Positions 44,222-52,131 of a DNA stretch of 64,000 bases are shown here, piece after piece. The DNA is taken from NCBI GenBank assembly GCA_947499145.1, contig CANMNB010000012.1, forward strand, positions 1-64,000, given 5' to 3'. The DNA is from an uncultured Arachnia sp. GTDB taxonomy: Bacteria; Actinomycetota; Actinomycetes; Propionibacteriales; Propionibacteriaceae. Below the pieces are notes generated by a model, which saw only the letters and a program-made list of their open reading frames with translations, had not been told where the DNA came from and searched no databases. Numbering within the stretch: position 1 is the first letter of the stretch; every line of letters begins with the position of its first letter. The translations under genes were made by a program, and so were the position numbers.

Positions 44222-45226
44222 TCATTGTTGGAGCAGCGCGGCCGCAGTGTGGTGGTCGGTGATGAGGACGTCGCACCAGCCACCGAGCAGGGCGCCGCGG
44301 ATGGCGGCAACCTTCCGCGGCCCACCCGCGACGGCGACCCTCCGGGGGATGGCCTTGAGGGTCGCGGCATCAATACCGAGAGTCCGGCCCACCAGGTCGG
44401 AGGCCACGGCCGTGCCCTCTGGGTCGAAGAAGTTGAGGCAGGCGTCCCCCACCGCACCCTTGGCGCGCAGGCTGTCCAGGTCGGCGCGGGGCAGTGTGTT
44501 CCCGGAGGAGACCAGGAGCGCGGAAGGCTCAACGCTGCCGATGCCCACGAGTGCCATGGTGAGGTCCTCCCACGAGTCCCGCACCGCGGCGATCTGGGGG
44601 TCCGACAGCAGCGAGTCGCGCACCTCCGGGCTGGAGACGACGCCGGGAGCCGGGAAGTACATCACGCTTGCCCCCGTGACCTGCGCGAGTCTCTCGGCCA
44701 GGCGGGTGGCCTGGACCTGGGCTGCCGGATCCCCCACACCGCCCAGTAGCTGCACGATGGACTCGGCAGACCGTGTCGGTCGGGGCGACATGGCGTCGAC
44801 TACCGCGAGCAGTGACGCGGACCACGACGACAGGCCCACCCGGTCGGTGGGCAACATGGTCGACTCGAGGTATCGGGCGCCGGCGGCACCCATGGCCGCC
44901 AGGATGCTGAACTCACTGTCGCCGTGCTGTTCGCTGACCCCTGCGACGACGACGTCGCGGAGCGCATAGCGATCCCTGACGGCCTCCTCGAGCTCCGAGA
45001 AGAACCCGGGCGGCTCGACCACGATCGTGCGCACAATGCCCGCGCCGACGCCCTCCTTGAGGAGCCGAGAGACCCGGGATTGGGACATGTTCAGCCGGCT
45101 CGCGATCTCAGGCTGACGCAGCCCCTGCTCGTGGTAGAGCCGAGCGACCTTGAGGATGAGAGGGAGGCGGTCGGACACATCGCGGGCTGGCACCCGACGA
45201 AAGCTAGCACGCGACGTGCCCGGCAC
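44222..45226 (-). CDS. SorC-family sugar-binding transcriptional regulator
   Basis: A 334-residue regulator. The N-terminal helix-turn-helix (about residues 38-60: QPEIASRLNMSQSRVSRLL) is followed by the SorC/DeoR-like phosphosugar-binding domain to the C-terminus. The GTG at 45226 is supported by GGAAG seven bases upstream; GTG at 45178 is possible. It lies inside the operon it probably controls, with a phosphorylated pathway intermediate as likely effector. Confidence 0.88.
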   Translation of the reverse strand: MPGTSRASFRRVPARDVSDRLPLILKVARLYHEQGLRQPEIASRLNMSQSRVSRLLKEGVGAGIVRTIVVEPPGFFSELEEAVRDRYALRDVVVAGVSEQHGDSEFSILAAMGAAGARYLESTMLPTDRVGLSSWSASLLAVVDAMSPRPTRSAESIVQLLGGVGDPAAQVQATRLAERLAQVTGASVMYFPAPGVVSSPEVRDSLLSDPQIAAVRDSWEDLTMALVGIGSVEPSALLVSSGNTLPRADLDSLRAKGAVGDACLNFFDPEGTAVASDLVGRTLGIDAATLKAIPRRVAVAGGPRKVAAIRGALLGGWCDVLITDHHTAAALLQQ

Positions 45227-45242
45227 TTGTGGACTTCCCGAC

Positions 45243-46217
45243 TCAGCCGTAGAGGGCCTGCTGGACCAGGCGGTTGGCAGCCACGGCGTCCTGCCGATCC
45301 TGCGCTTCGACGAGCGCGTCGACGTCGAGGCGGTCGAGGGCTGCGTCGACGCGCTTCAGGAACTCAATCGCCAGGTTGGCCGCGTCGACGGAGTCCTCAC
45401 GGAACGGGAACTGGTCGAGCTGCCAGACGCCCTCCCAGTTGTTGCGCCGCAGCACGTAGAAGAATTCCATGAGCTCGGTGGGGTGCACCGTGCCGGCGAT
45501 CATGTCGTCGTCCCAGCTGCGCAGGTTGTCGTTGACGTCCATCCCGAAGAGGCGGCCGTAGTCGATGGCGAGTTGGGCGGAGTCGGCCGGGGACTCGCCG
45601 CCGAAGAGCGCATGCCCGAAGTCGAGGAGGATGCCGATGTTGGGCAGCCCGATCTTCTCGAGGCCGAGCAGCGTGCGGGAGACGGAGTCGAAGGCCATGT
45701 GGACCCGGGGCTCGCGGGGCTTGTACTCCACCACGAACTTGAGGTCGGGGTTCTCGCTCGCGAGCTGCCCGAGTCCGTCGAGTGACAGCTGCCAGAGCTT
45801 CTTGTGGTCCACCTGGAACGGGTAGTCCCAACCGTCCTGCCCCGGCCAGAGCTTGACGTAATCCGCGCCGAAGTAGCGCACGACGTCGGCCGCCTCCGTG
45901 ATCAGGTCGTGGGCGAGTCGACGAACGCCCGGATCGGGGTTGGTGAACGCGCCCTTGGCGAAGACCCTCGTGTAGATCTCCGGCGTGATGCCGATCGCCC
46001 GCAGGCGCTGCGCCTCCAGCGCGTTCTTCACCTGCTCGTTGCTGAAGTCGCCACCGAAGAACGGGTAGTTGAGGTCGACCACGGACAGGTCATCCACCTG
46101 GCCGGCGAGCTCGATGGCGTCGAGGATGGAGCGGGGTTCGCCGTAACCGTCGGTCGCGTAGCGATCCACGTAGGTGGCGAAGTGCCAGATTCCGGCGCCG
46201 AACGTGAGGTTGGACAT
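45243..46217 (-). CDS. TIM-barrel sugar isomerase (xylose-isomerase-like); candidate D-apiose isomerase
   Basis: A 324-residue AP-endonuclease-2/xylose-isomerase-like TIM barrel. Metal and substrate residues are suggested by the Glu in [11 protein letters not shown], the Asp/His in [11 protein letters not shown] and the Asp in GMDVNDN. The ATG at 46217 has a good ribosome site (AAGGAGA); the longer open frame to 47126 runs antisense-like through the kinase gene. The next genes upstream encode an FGGY kinase and a split transketolase, the set seen in D-apiose catabolism, so apiose-to-apulose isomerisation is the leading hypothesis. Another ketose/aldose pair is possible. Confidence 0.8.
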   Translation of the reverse strand: MSNLTFGAGIWHFATYVDRYATDGYGEPRSILDAIELAGQVDDLSVVDLNYPFFGGDFSNEQVKNALEAQRLRAIGITPEIYTRVFAKGAFTNPDPGVRRLAHDLITEAADVVRYFGADYVKLWPGQDGWDYPFQVDHKKLWQLSLDGLGQLASENPDLKFVVEYKPREPRVHMAFDSVSRTLLGLEKIGLPNIGILLDFGHALFGGESPADSAQLAIDYGRLFGMDVNDNLRSWDDDMIAGTVHPTELMEFFYVLRRNNWEGVWQLDQFPFREDSVDAANLAIEFLKRVDAALDRLDVDALVEAQDRQDAVAANRLVQQALYG

Positions 46218-46218
46218 G

Positions 46219-47616
46219 TCAATTCTCCTTGCGGGTGAGGTTGAGTGCCGAGGCCCAGGCTGATCGGGCGACGGCATTGTCGCGTTGGGGTCGGAAGGTG
46301 TCGGATTCCACGGCCGTGAACCCACCGCCCAGCGTATCGATGGCCAGTTGCGCAGCGCCGCGCGCGGACAATCCGGCGAGAGCGGGACGGTGGACGGTGC
46401 GCCCAGCCACGTCGGCCTGGAGTTGCATGAGGAAGTCGTCGGCGGCTGGGGCTCCGTCTGCGAGGATCGCCTCCACGGGCGCAGCTGCGGCAGCGGCCTC
46501 GACGACGTCGGTGATCTGATGGGCGATGGCCTCGATGGCTGCCCGTGCAAGGACGGCCGGGTCGGTGCCGAGGTCGAAACCGACGAGCACCGCGCGCGCT
46601 TCGGGATCCCAGTGCGGTGCTCCCAGACCGGCGACGGCGGGCACGAGCACCACTCCGTGGTCCTCCGGAACTCCGCGTGCCAGCGTCGTGAGTTCCTCGA
46701 CGCTGCGGCCCAGCAGCCGCGACAACCAGGCCACGGTGGCGCCGCTGGCCAGGATGTTGCCCTCGACTCCGATGGCGGTCCGGCCCCCGAGCCGCCACGC
46801 CAGGGTGCCGACGAGACCGTCGGGCACGTCAGCGGCTGAATCCACGAGTCCCATAACAGACGACCCGGTGCCGTAGGTGGCCTTGAGAGCCCCGGGAGCC
46901 CGGACGCCATGGCCGTACAACGCGGCGTGCGAATCCCCCAGCACGGCGAGCACGCGCCTTCCGGCCAGCCCACTGATCTCGTCGGTTGGCTCGTCCGAAT
47001 CCGCGACCCGGGGAAGCACAGCCGCCGGGATGTCGAAGAGTTCGCAGAGTTCCGCACTCCACTCCCCCGTGGACAGGTCCAGGAGCTGGGTCCGGGAGGC
47101 GTTGCCCGCCTCGATTCGATGCTCACCGGTCAGGCGTGTGACGAGCCACGAGTCGACGGTGCCGACGGCGAGCTCTCCACGCCGCGAGCGGTTGCGGTCG
47201 GGGTCCACTTGGTCGAGCAGCCACTGGAGCTTGAGCGCCGAGAACATGGGGTCGAGCGGGAGCCCACTGATCGCACGCACGCGGGGGGCGCTGTCAGCCA
47301 GTTCGGACACTCGGGCTGTCGTGCGCCGGTCCTGCCAGCCCAGCATGGGACCCACCGGCTCCCCGGTGGCCCGGTCCCACACCAGAGCCGATTCGCGCTG
47401 GGTGCTGAGAGCCACTGCCTCGACGTCGTGCTGGCCAGCCATCTCTTCCAGGACGCTTATCACGCCATCGAGGATCTCGACCGCGTCCTGCTCGACCCAT
47501 CCCGGACGGGGGTGCGCCTGTCCCAAAGGAGTCGAGACCGAGCCCATGGGCGTGCCAGCCGCGTCGAAGATCGTGGCCTTCGTCGAGCTGGTGCCCTGGT
47601 CGACGGCCAAGATCAC
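46219..47616 (-). CDS. FGGY-family carbohydrate kinase, glycerol-kinase-like; candidate apulose kinase
   Basis: A 465-residue kinase. It begins [17 protein letters not shown] (phosphate-binding loop 1), and has the glycerol-kinase-like stretches [10 protein letters not shown] and LGWQDRRT, then [11 protein letters not shown] in the second domain. GTG at 47616 overlaps the stop of the transketolase subunit gene (GTGA), fixing the start despite an open frame to 47679. Glycerol kinase itself is unlikely in this context; a ketopentose such as apulose or xylulose is the better guess. Confidence 0.85.
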   Translation of the reverse strand: MILAVDQGTSSTKATIFDAAGTPMGSVSTPLGQAHPRPGWVEQDAVEILDGVISVLEEMAGQHDVEAVALSTQRESALVWDRATGEPVGPMLGWQDRRTTARVSELADSAPRVRAISGLPLDPMFSALKLQWLLDQVDPDRNRSRRGELAVGTVDSWLVTRLTGEHRIEAGNASRTQLLDLSTGEWSAELCELFDIPAAVLPRVADSDEPTDEISGLAGRRVLAVLGDSHAALYGHGVRAPGALKATYGTGSSVMGLVDSAADVPDGLVGTLAWRLGGRTAIGVEGNILASGATVAWLSRLLGRSVEELTTLARGVPEDHGVVLVPAVAGLGAPHWDPEARAVLVGFDLGTDPAVLARAAIEAIAHQITDVVEAAAAAAPVEAILADGAPAADDFLMQLQADVAGRTVHRPALAGLSARGAAQLAIDTLGGGFTAVESDTFRPQRDNAVARSAWASALNLTRKEN

Positions 47617-48542
47617 AGCTGCGCCTTCGCCGTTGCCGCGATGTTGTCCGGAGTGAGGCCGAAGTGCTCCAGCAACCACTCAGTGCTGCCCGTGGGCGCG
47701 AAGTGGTCCAGACCAAGCGGGACGACCCGGGTGGTGACCCCCAGCATCGCGACTTGCTGCGCGACGGCTGCGCCGAGACCGCCGGCGATGTTGGCCTCCT
47801 CAGCGACAACGATGGCCCGCGTCTCCGTGGCTGCGGCGACGATTGCCTCCCGGTCCAACGGGGAGATCCAGCCGGCGTTCAGCACCCGCGCGGAGATGCC
47901 ATCCTCGGCCAGGAGATCTGCGGCGGCCAGAGTTCGCGACACCGTGGTGCCGAGTCCGATGAGAGTGACGTCCGAGCCTTCGCGGGCCACGGCGAAGCGG
48001 CCGCGCTCCCAGCCGTCGGTCTCCGTGGTGACGTCTGGGACCTTCGTCCGCCCGACCCGCATGTAGGTGGGCCGTGGCTGTGCGACCAGCGCCTCAATCG
48101 CCCGGCGCGTCTGGAGACGGTCGGCCGGCACGATGAGGTCGAGACCCGGGAGGGCGCGCATCCAGGAGAGGTCCTCCACCGAGTGGTGAGTGGGCCCCAG
48201 CTCGCCGTAGGCCATGCCCGGACTCATCGCACACAGGATGACATTGTGCTGCGAGTAGGCGACGTCGGCCTTGATCTGCTCCGTGGCACGCCCGCTGAGG
48301 AAGGGCCCTGCGGCGCAGACGAACGGGATGAGGCCCGTCGCCGCGAGGCCCGCGCCGACCCCGACCATGTTCTGCTCGGCGATTCCGACGTTGATGAGCC
48401 GGTCCGGGTAGGCGGCCTTGAAGCCGCCCATGTTGGACGATCCGACCGAGTCGTTGACCACGGCGACGATGCGCTCGTCCGTGGCCGCCAGTTCGATGAG
48501 GGTCTCGGCAAACGTCACTCGGTTGTCGTAGGTCTCGCTCAT
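47613..48542 (-). CDS. Transketolase C-terminal subunit (split transketolase); candidate AptB
   Basis: A 309-residue protein containing the pyrimidine-binding domain (VGIAEQNMVGVGAGLAATG, with the catalytic Glu that activates thiamine diphosphate) and the C-terminal domain. It must pair with the N-terminal subunit encoded immediately upstream (ATGA overlap). Split transketolases of this size occur in special sugar pathways, including apulose-4-phosphate transketolase AptAB. Confidence 0.87.
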   Translation of the reverse strand: MSETYDNRVTFAETLIELAATDERIVAVVNDSVGSSNMGGFKAAYPDRLINVGIAEQNMVGVGAGLAATGLIPFVCAAGPFLSGRATEQIKADVAYSQHNVILCAMSPGMAYGELGPTHHSVEDLSWMRALPGLDLIVPADRLQTRRAIEALVAQPRPTYMRVGRTKVPDVTTETDGWERGRFAVAREGSDVTLIGLGTTVSRTLAAADLLAEDGISARVLNAGWISPLDREAIVAAATETRAIVVAEEANIAGGLGAAVAQQVAMLGVTTRVVPLGLDHFAPTGSTEWLLEHFGLTPDNIAATAKAQL

Positions 48543-49438
48543 GCCAGCTCCTCCAGCGCCTGTGCGACCTGCTCGGCAGACGGCACCTTGTGGTGCCACT
48601 CCACGCGGTCCTCGATGAATGACACGCCCTTGCCCTTCGTGGTGTTGGCGATGACGGCGACCGGCTTGCCCGTGGTGGACGGGTCGAACGCCCCCAGCAG
48701 CTGGACGACGTCGTGACCGTCGACTTCCCTGACCTCGCACCCGAAGGCTCCGAGCCGGTCGGCGAGGGGATCCAGACCATTGGTCTCCTCGGTCCTGGCA
48801 CCCTGCTGGAGTCGGTTCCTGTCAACGACGACCGTCAGGTTCTCCAGCCCGAAGTGGCCCGCCGACATCAGGGCCTCCCAGTTGGACCCCTCCTGGAGCT
48901 CCCCGTCGCCTGTCACGACGAACACACGCCGGTCAACGCCCTGCAGACGCAGTCCGAGAGATTCGCCAACGGCGACGGGAAGGCCGTGGCCCAGCGGGCC
49001 GGTGTTGGTCTCCACGCCCGGGACCTTGTTCCGGTTCGGATGTCCATTGAGCGCGGAGCCGGGCGCCATGAACGAGTCCAACTCGGCTTCATCGAAGTAG
49101 CCGACGCGCGCCAGCGTGGAGTACAGCGCCGCCGCGCAGTGGCCCTTGGACAGAATGAAGCGGTCGCGCTCCAGGGCGTCGCCCTCCGCCGGGTCCAGGT
49201 CGAGCACGCCGAAGTACAGCGTGGCCAGGATGTCGGTGACACTGAGGTCACCACCGATGTGGCCGGCCCTCGCGGCATCGATGGTCGTCACGACCAGGCG
49301 GCGGATGAGCCGCGCCTCCTCAGCGATCAGCGCCGCTCTATCGGCGGCGTCCAGGCGGGAGGCCTGCTGGCGCAGACTCCGCCACTCGGCGACCCGCTCG
49401 TGGTTGGGTTGCAGCATTGTCATCATTTGCATATCCAT
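48539..49438 (-). CDS. Transketolase N-terminal subunit (split transketolase); candidate AptA
   Basis: A 299-residue protein with the thiamine-diphosphate and metal-binding motif (GDGELQEGSNWEA, then VVVDRNRLQ) near residues 155-195 and the LSKGHCAAALYS segment of the family. First gene of the operon. Several in-frame ATGs lie within the first seven codons and the ribosome site is poor, so the exact start is uncertain. With its partner it transfers a two-carbon unit between sugar phosphates. Confidence 0.87.
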   Translation of the reverse strand: MDMQMMTMLQPNHERVAEWRSLRQQASRLDAADRAALIAEEARLIRRLVVTTIDAARAGHIGGDLSVTDILATLYFGVLDLDPAEGDALERDRFILSKGHCAAALYSTLARVGYFDEAELDSFMAPGSALNGHPNRNKVPGVETNTGPLGHGLPVAVGESLGLRLQGVDRRVFVVTGDGELQEGSNWEALMSAGHFGLENLTVVVDRNRLQQGARTEETNGLDPLADRLGAFGCEVREVDGHDVVQLLGAFDPSTTGKPVAVIANTTKGKGVSFIEDRVEWHHKVPSAEQVAQALEELA

Positions 49439-49458
49439 TCATCTCTGAATTATCTACC

Positions 49459-49489
49459 ATACTACAGGCGACTGACCCCACCGTGTCAA
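49459..49489 (-). promoter_or_regulatory. Sigma70-like promoter of the transketolase-kinase-isomerase operon
   Basis: On the minus strand there is a perfect -35 TTGACA (complement of 49484-49489) and a -10 candidate TAGTAT (complement of 49459-49464; spacing 19) or TGTAGT (spacing 17). It sits in the short, unusually AT-rich 62-base gap after the DUF1593 gene and shows that the downstream genes can be expressed independently. The SorC-family regulator may act here. Confidence 0.65.
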
Positions 49490-49500
49490 TGGGGGGCGGA

Positions 49501-50958
49501 TCAATCGGCGCCCAGCACCTCGATCACCACGCGCTTGCACGTCGTGAGTGGCGGTGTGCCGGAGTCGGTCGCCTCGAAGATCACATGCAGCGTCTCCCCC
49601 GACGCGGCACCGTCAGGGATGGTGAACCCCACTACGTTGTTGCGAGCCTCCAACTCGAGCCCGACCGGCGACGTCCCGGCCTCGCGGTACTGCCACCAGC
49701 GGTACGTGAGCTGGTCCCCATCGGGATCAACGGCGCGAGCTGTGAGCTGCACCCTGGTGCCAGCGGGACGTTGCAGGTCCACGCCCTCCTCGATCACCAC
49801 GCGCGGATGGTGATTGGCGGCACCCGGGTCGTCGGTCACGGTCCAACGCAGCCGTGCCGCGAAGTCGTTCTGGAACATTCGCAGCCAGCGCGCCGCGGCC
49901 CAGTCGTCCCGGGGGGTCCCGTCCGGCCCGAGGTCCCTGACCCCCTGGTTGGTGGAGGATCGCGGGTCCTCCGGATCGGCGCGCTGACGGCCGCCCCAGC
50001 CTCCCCACGTCGGGTGTTCCCAGTTGCGCAGGCCGTTGGCGACGAGAAGTGCGAAGTTGGACGAGTCCCCCTCCGAGATGAAGCCGCCTGGGGCCTGGGG
50101 CGGCATCCAGACCCAGTAATCCATGTCCTTCAGTTGCTCCGCGGTGAGGTCGCTGAGTCCGAAGTAGTCCTCGTGATCGAACCCTGCTGCCATCTGGCGG
50201 CCGTCTCCCCAGACCCGGTATGCAGCACCCATGGGGCCGACGCTGCTGACGTTCTCCCGCATCCAGCCCGGCTCCAGGAGGTGCACGTCTGCCTCATCGG
50301 CGACGTTCCGAGCGAAGTACCCCCAGATGGTGGTGGCTACCTCACGGTTCTCGATGCCGGGCCACGTGGGCTTGATGTATTCGGTGAACGTCGTGTCCTG
50401 CTGCCCGAAGCTGGTGATCACGGCCTTGGCCTCGATCCGGGAACGAACCGCCTCCCAGTCCGGCGCGTCCCGGTACTGCTCCTCGATGGACTTCAGCGCC
50501 CGCGCGATCGTGTTGGGACCGCCCCACACCTGAAGGAAAATCTGGCCGGGCTCGTCGTCGAGCAGCGCCTCCCGGATCAGCTGGGAACCCGGCGTCTCCT
50601 CGCGCATGTCGCCGACATCGTCGACGTTGCCCCAGGCGACGATTCCGCGGAGGCGCTCAGGGCTCGGGTACGCGGGGTCGTGACGCACGAGGTTCTCATA
50701 GCACTCGGCGTAGGCGTCGATGGCCTCGTCGATGTGGAAGACGCTCCCCGGTTCGGGCCAGCGATGGGGCTCGACGCCGAGTTGGGGATTCCCTGCCCAG
50801 TGGTGCTGGCTGGAGCTGTAGACCAAGCCGCGGATGTCGATCTCGTTGCTGTACAGCAGAAGCCGCAGCATGGAGTTGAGGTCATCCAGTTCCGGATCGG
50901 TGGTGATGATCGTCCGCGGGGCCCTGGGCTCCTGGGGTGCGATGGGTCGTTCGGGCAT
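49501..50958 (-). CDS. DUF1593 nucleoside-hydrolase-like protein
   Basis: A 485-residue protein. The N-terminal domain (to about residue 330) has a nucleoside-hydrolase fold signature with Asp21, Asp25 and Asp26 in TTDPELDDLNSM; the C-terminal 90-100 residues form a beta-sandwich-like domain (RVVIEEGVDLQRPAGTRVQL and on). The frame is open to 51120, but the ATG at 50958 follows GTGGAGA. No signal peptide. DUF1593 proteins are found in polysaccharide-utilisation loci; catalysis is not established. Here it ends the glycosidase block, so a furanosidase role is plausible. Confidence 0.82.
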   Translation of the reverse strand: MPERPIAPQEPRAPRTIITTDPELDDLNSMLRLLLYSNEIDIRGLVYSSSQHHWAGNPQLGVEPHRWPEPGSVFHIDEAIDAYAECYENLVRHDPAYPSPERLRGIVAWGNVDDVGDMREETPGSQLIREALLDDEPGQIFLQVWGGPNTIARALKSIEEQYRDAPDWEAVRSRIEAKAVITSFGQQDTTFTEYIKPTWPGIENREVATTIWGYFARNVADEADVHLLEPGWMRENVSSVGPMGAAYRVWGDGRQMAAGFDHEDYFGLSDLTAEQLKDMDYWVWMPPQAPGGFISEGDSSNFALLVANGLRNWEHPTWGGWGGRQRADPEDPRSSTNQGVRDLGPDGTPRDDWAAARWLRMFQNDFAARLRWTVTDDPGAANHHPRVVIEEGVDLQRPAGTRVQLTARAVDPDGDQLTYRWWQYREAGTSPVGLELEARNNVVGFTIPDGAASGETLHVIFEATDSGTPPLTTCKRVVIEVLGAD

Positions 50959-50996
50959 CTGGTCTCCACTTCCTCGGTCCGGGCGGGTGCCGGTGT

Positions 50997-52118
50997 CTAG
51001 CGGGCGAACAATTCGTTGATGGCCCCGGCCGCACGCACAGCCCGGGCATCGCCCCCACCCGGCCACTGGCCACGCGGCAGGACGAACGCGAACGAGACTC
51101 CCGTGGACGGGTCCACGCACGCGACGGCTCCCATGGCGCCGTCGTGGCCGAAGGACCGTGGCCCTCCCCAGGAGAGCTGCGCGGAGGGCTTCTGGAAGAT
51201 GATCGCGTGGGCCCGGTCGTGCTGGCCGAGGACCTCGTCGTACCCTCGCACCTGCTGCTCCCCGATCTTGGCCACGGTGTCGGCTCCCAGAAGCGGAGCC
51301 TCGCCTTCCACGCCGGTCACAGCCACCGCCAGCAGACGTGCCAGACCGCGCGCCGTCCCGATCCCCGAAGCGGCCGGATGCCCGAAGCGCCAGCTGCGCT
51401 CGTCGTTGCCGAGGTCGAGGCCGGGTGCGGCCGGCGTGAACGCCAGTCGCCCCACCGGCGTGGGGGCTGGACGCTGTTCGGCATCCTGCGGTGGGATCAT
51501 GGGCAGGAGAGGCACCCGCCTCTTCTCTAGTCCGGGGGGCAAGCCGAGGTAGAAGTCGATCCCGTGGGGCTCCCGGATGTGCGCTTCGTAGTAGTCGTGC
51601 AGCGTGTGGCCCGTGACCCGGAAGATCAGCTCCGAAGCCAGGTTCCCGACGGTGAGGGCGTGATAGCCAAACGCCGAACCCGGCCGCCAGAAGGGCCGAG
51701 TCGCCGCAAGTCGATCGGCGCCGCGGTGGTGGTCCAGCAGCTCGTCCAATCGCAGCGGCGGCTCGGCCTGGGGCAGTCCGGCCTGGTGCGACAGGAGCTG
51801 TCGAACGGTCACCCGGTCCTTGTCACGGGCTGCGAACTCCGGCCAGTACGACGCGACCTTTTCGTCGAGGTCCAGTTCGCCGCGCTCAACGGCCAGTCCG
51901 ACGACGACCCCGATGACGTTCTTGGTGACGGAGTACGGCACCATCATCGTCTCCTCGGACACGTTCGGTCCCGCCCACGCATCGAGGATGACGCGGCCCT
52001 CGTGCCGAGCAGCCACTTGGAAGGAGTAGTCGGGATCGGCAGCGAGGTCACGCGCGAGCTCGGACACGATGGCGTGGAGGCGGTCATCGACGTGACCGTG
52101 CACGGCAGGGATGTCCAT
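50997..52118 (-). CDS. Serine hydrolase of the class C beta-lactamase/esterase (EstB) family
   Basis: A 373-residue protein with Ser63-x-x-Lys66 in YSVTK, a Tyr-containing segment (GYHALTVGNLASEL) and a C-terminal FGHDGAMG motif in place of the KTG triad. AAAGGA precedes the ATG at 52118. No signal peptide is seen, so it acts in the cytoplasm and is unlikely to be a resistance beta-lactamase. In this locus an esterase that removes acyl groups from imported glycosides would make sense; that is inference. Confidence 0.82.
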   Translation of the reverse strand: MDIPAVHGHVDDRLHAIVSELARDLAADPDYSFQVAARHEGRVILDAWAGPNVSEETMMVPYSVTKNVIGVVVGLAVERGELDLDEKVASYWPEFAARDKDRVTVRQLLSHQAGLPQAEPPLRLDELLDHHRGADRLAATRPFWRPGSAFGYHALTVGNLASELIFRVTGHTLHDYYEAHIREPHGIDFYLGLPPGLEKRRVPLLPMIPPQDAEQRPAPTPVGRLAFTPAAPGLDLGNDERSWRFGHPAASGIGTARGLARLLAVAVTGVEGEAPLLGADTVAKIGEQQVRGYDEVLGQHDRAHAIIFQKPSAQLSWGGPRSFGHDGAMGAVACVDPSTGVSFAFVLPRGQWPGGGDARAVRAAGAINELFAR

Positions 52119-52131
52119 CAAGGGGTTCCTT

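Noticed and set aside
46218-47126. N-terminal extension of the TIM-barrel isomerase frame
   Set aside because: It is a shifted-frame shadow of the FGGY kinase gene; the ATG at 46217 has a good ribosome site.
46219-47616. Calling the FGGY kinase a housekeeping glycerol kinase
   Set aside because: It resembles GlpK in places, but there is no glycerol facilitator or glycerol-3-phosphate dehydrogenase, and it is coupled to a split transketolase and an isomerase.
50997-52118. Reading the serine hydrolase as an antibiotic-resistance beta-lactamase
   Set aside because: No signal peptide, no KTG box, and it lies in a glycoside operon; the EstB/esterase branch fits better.
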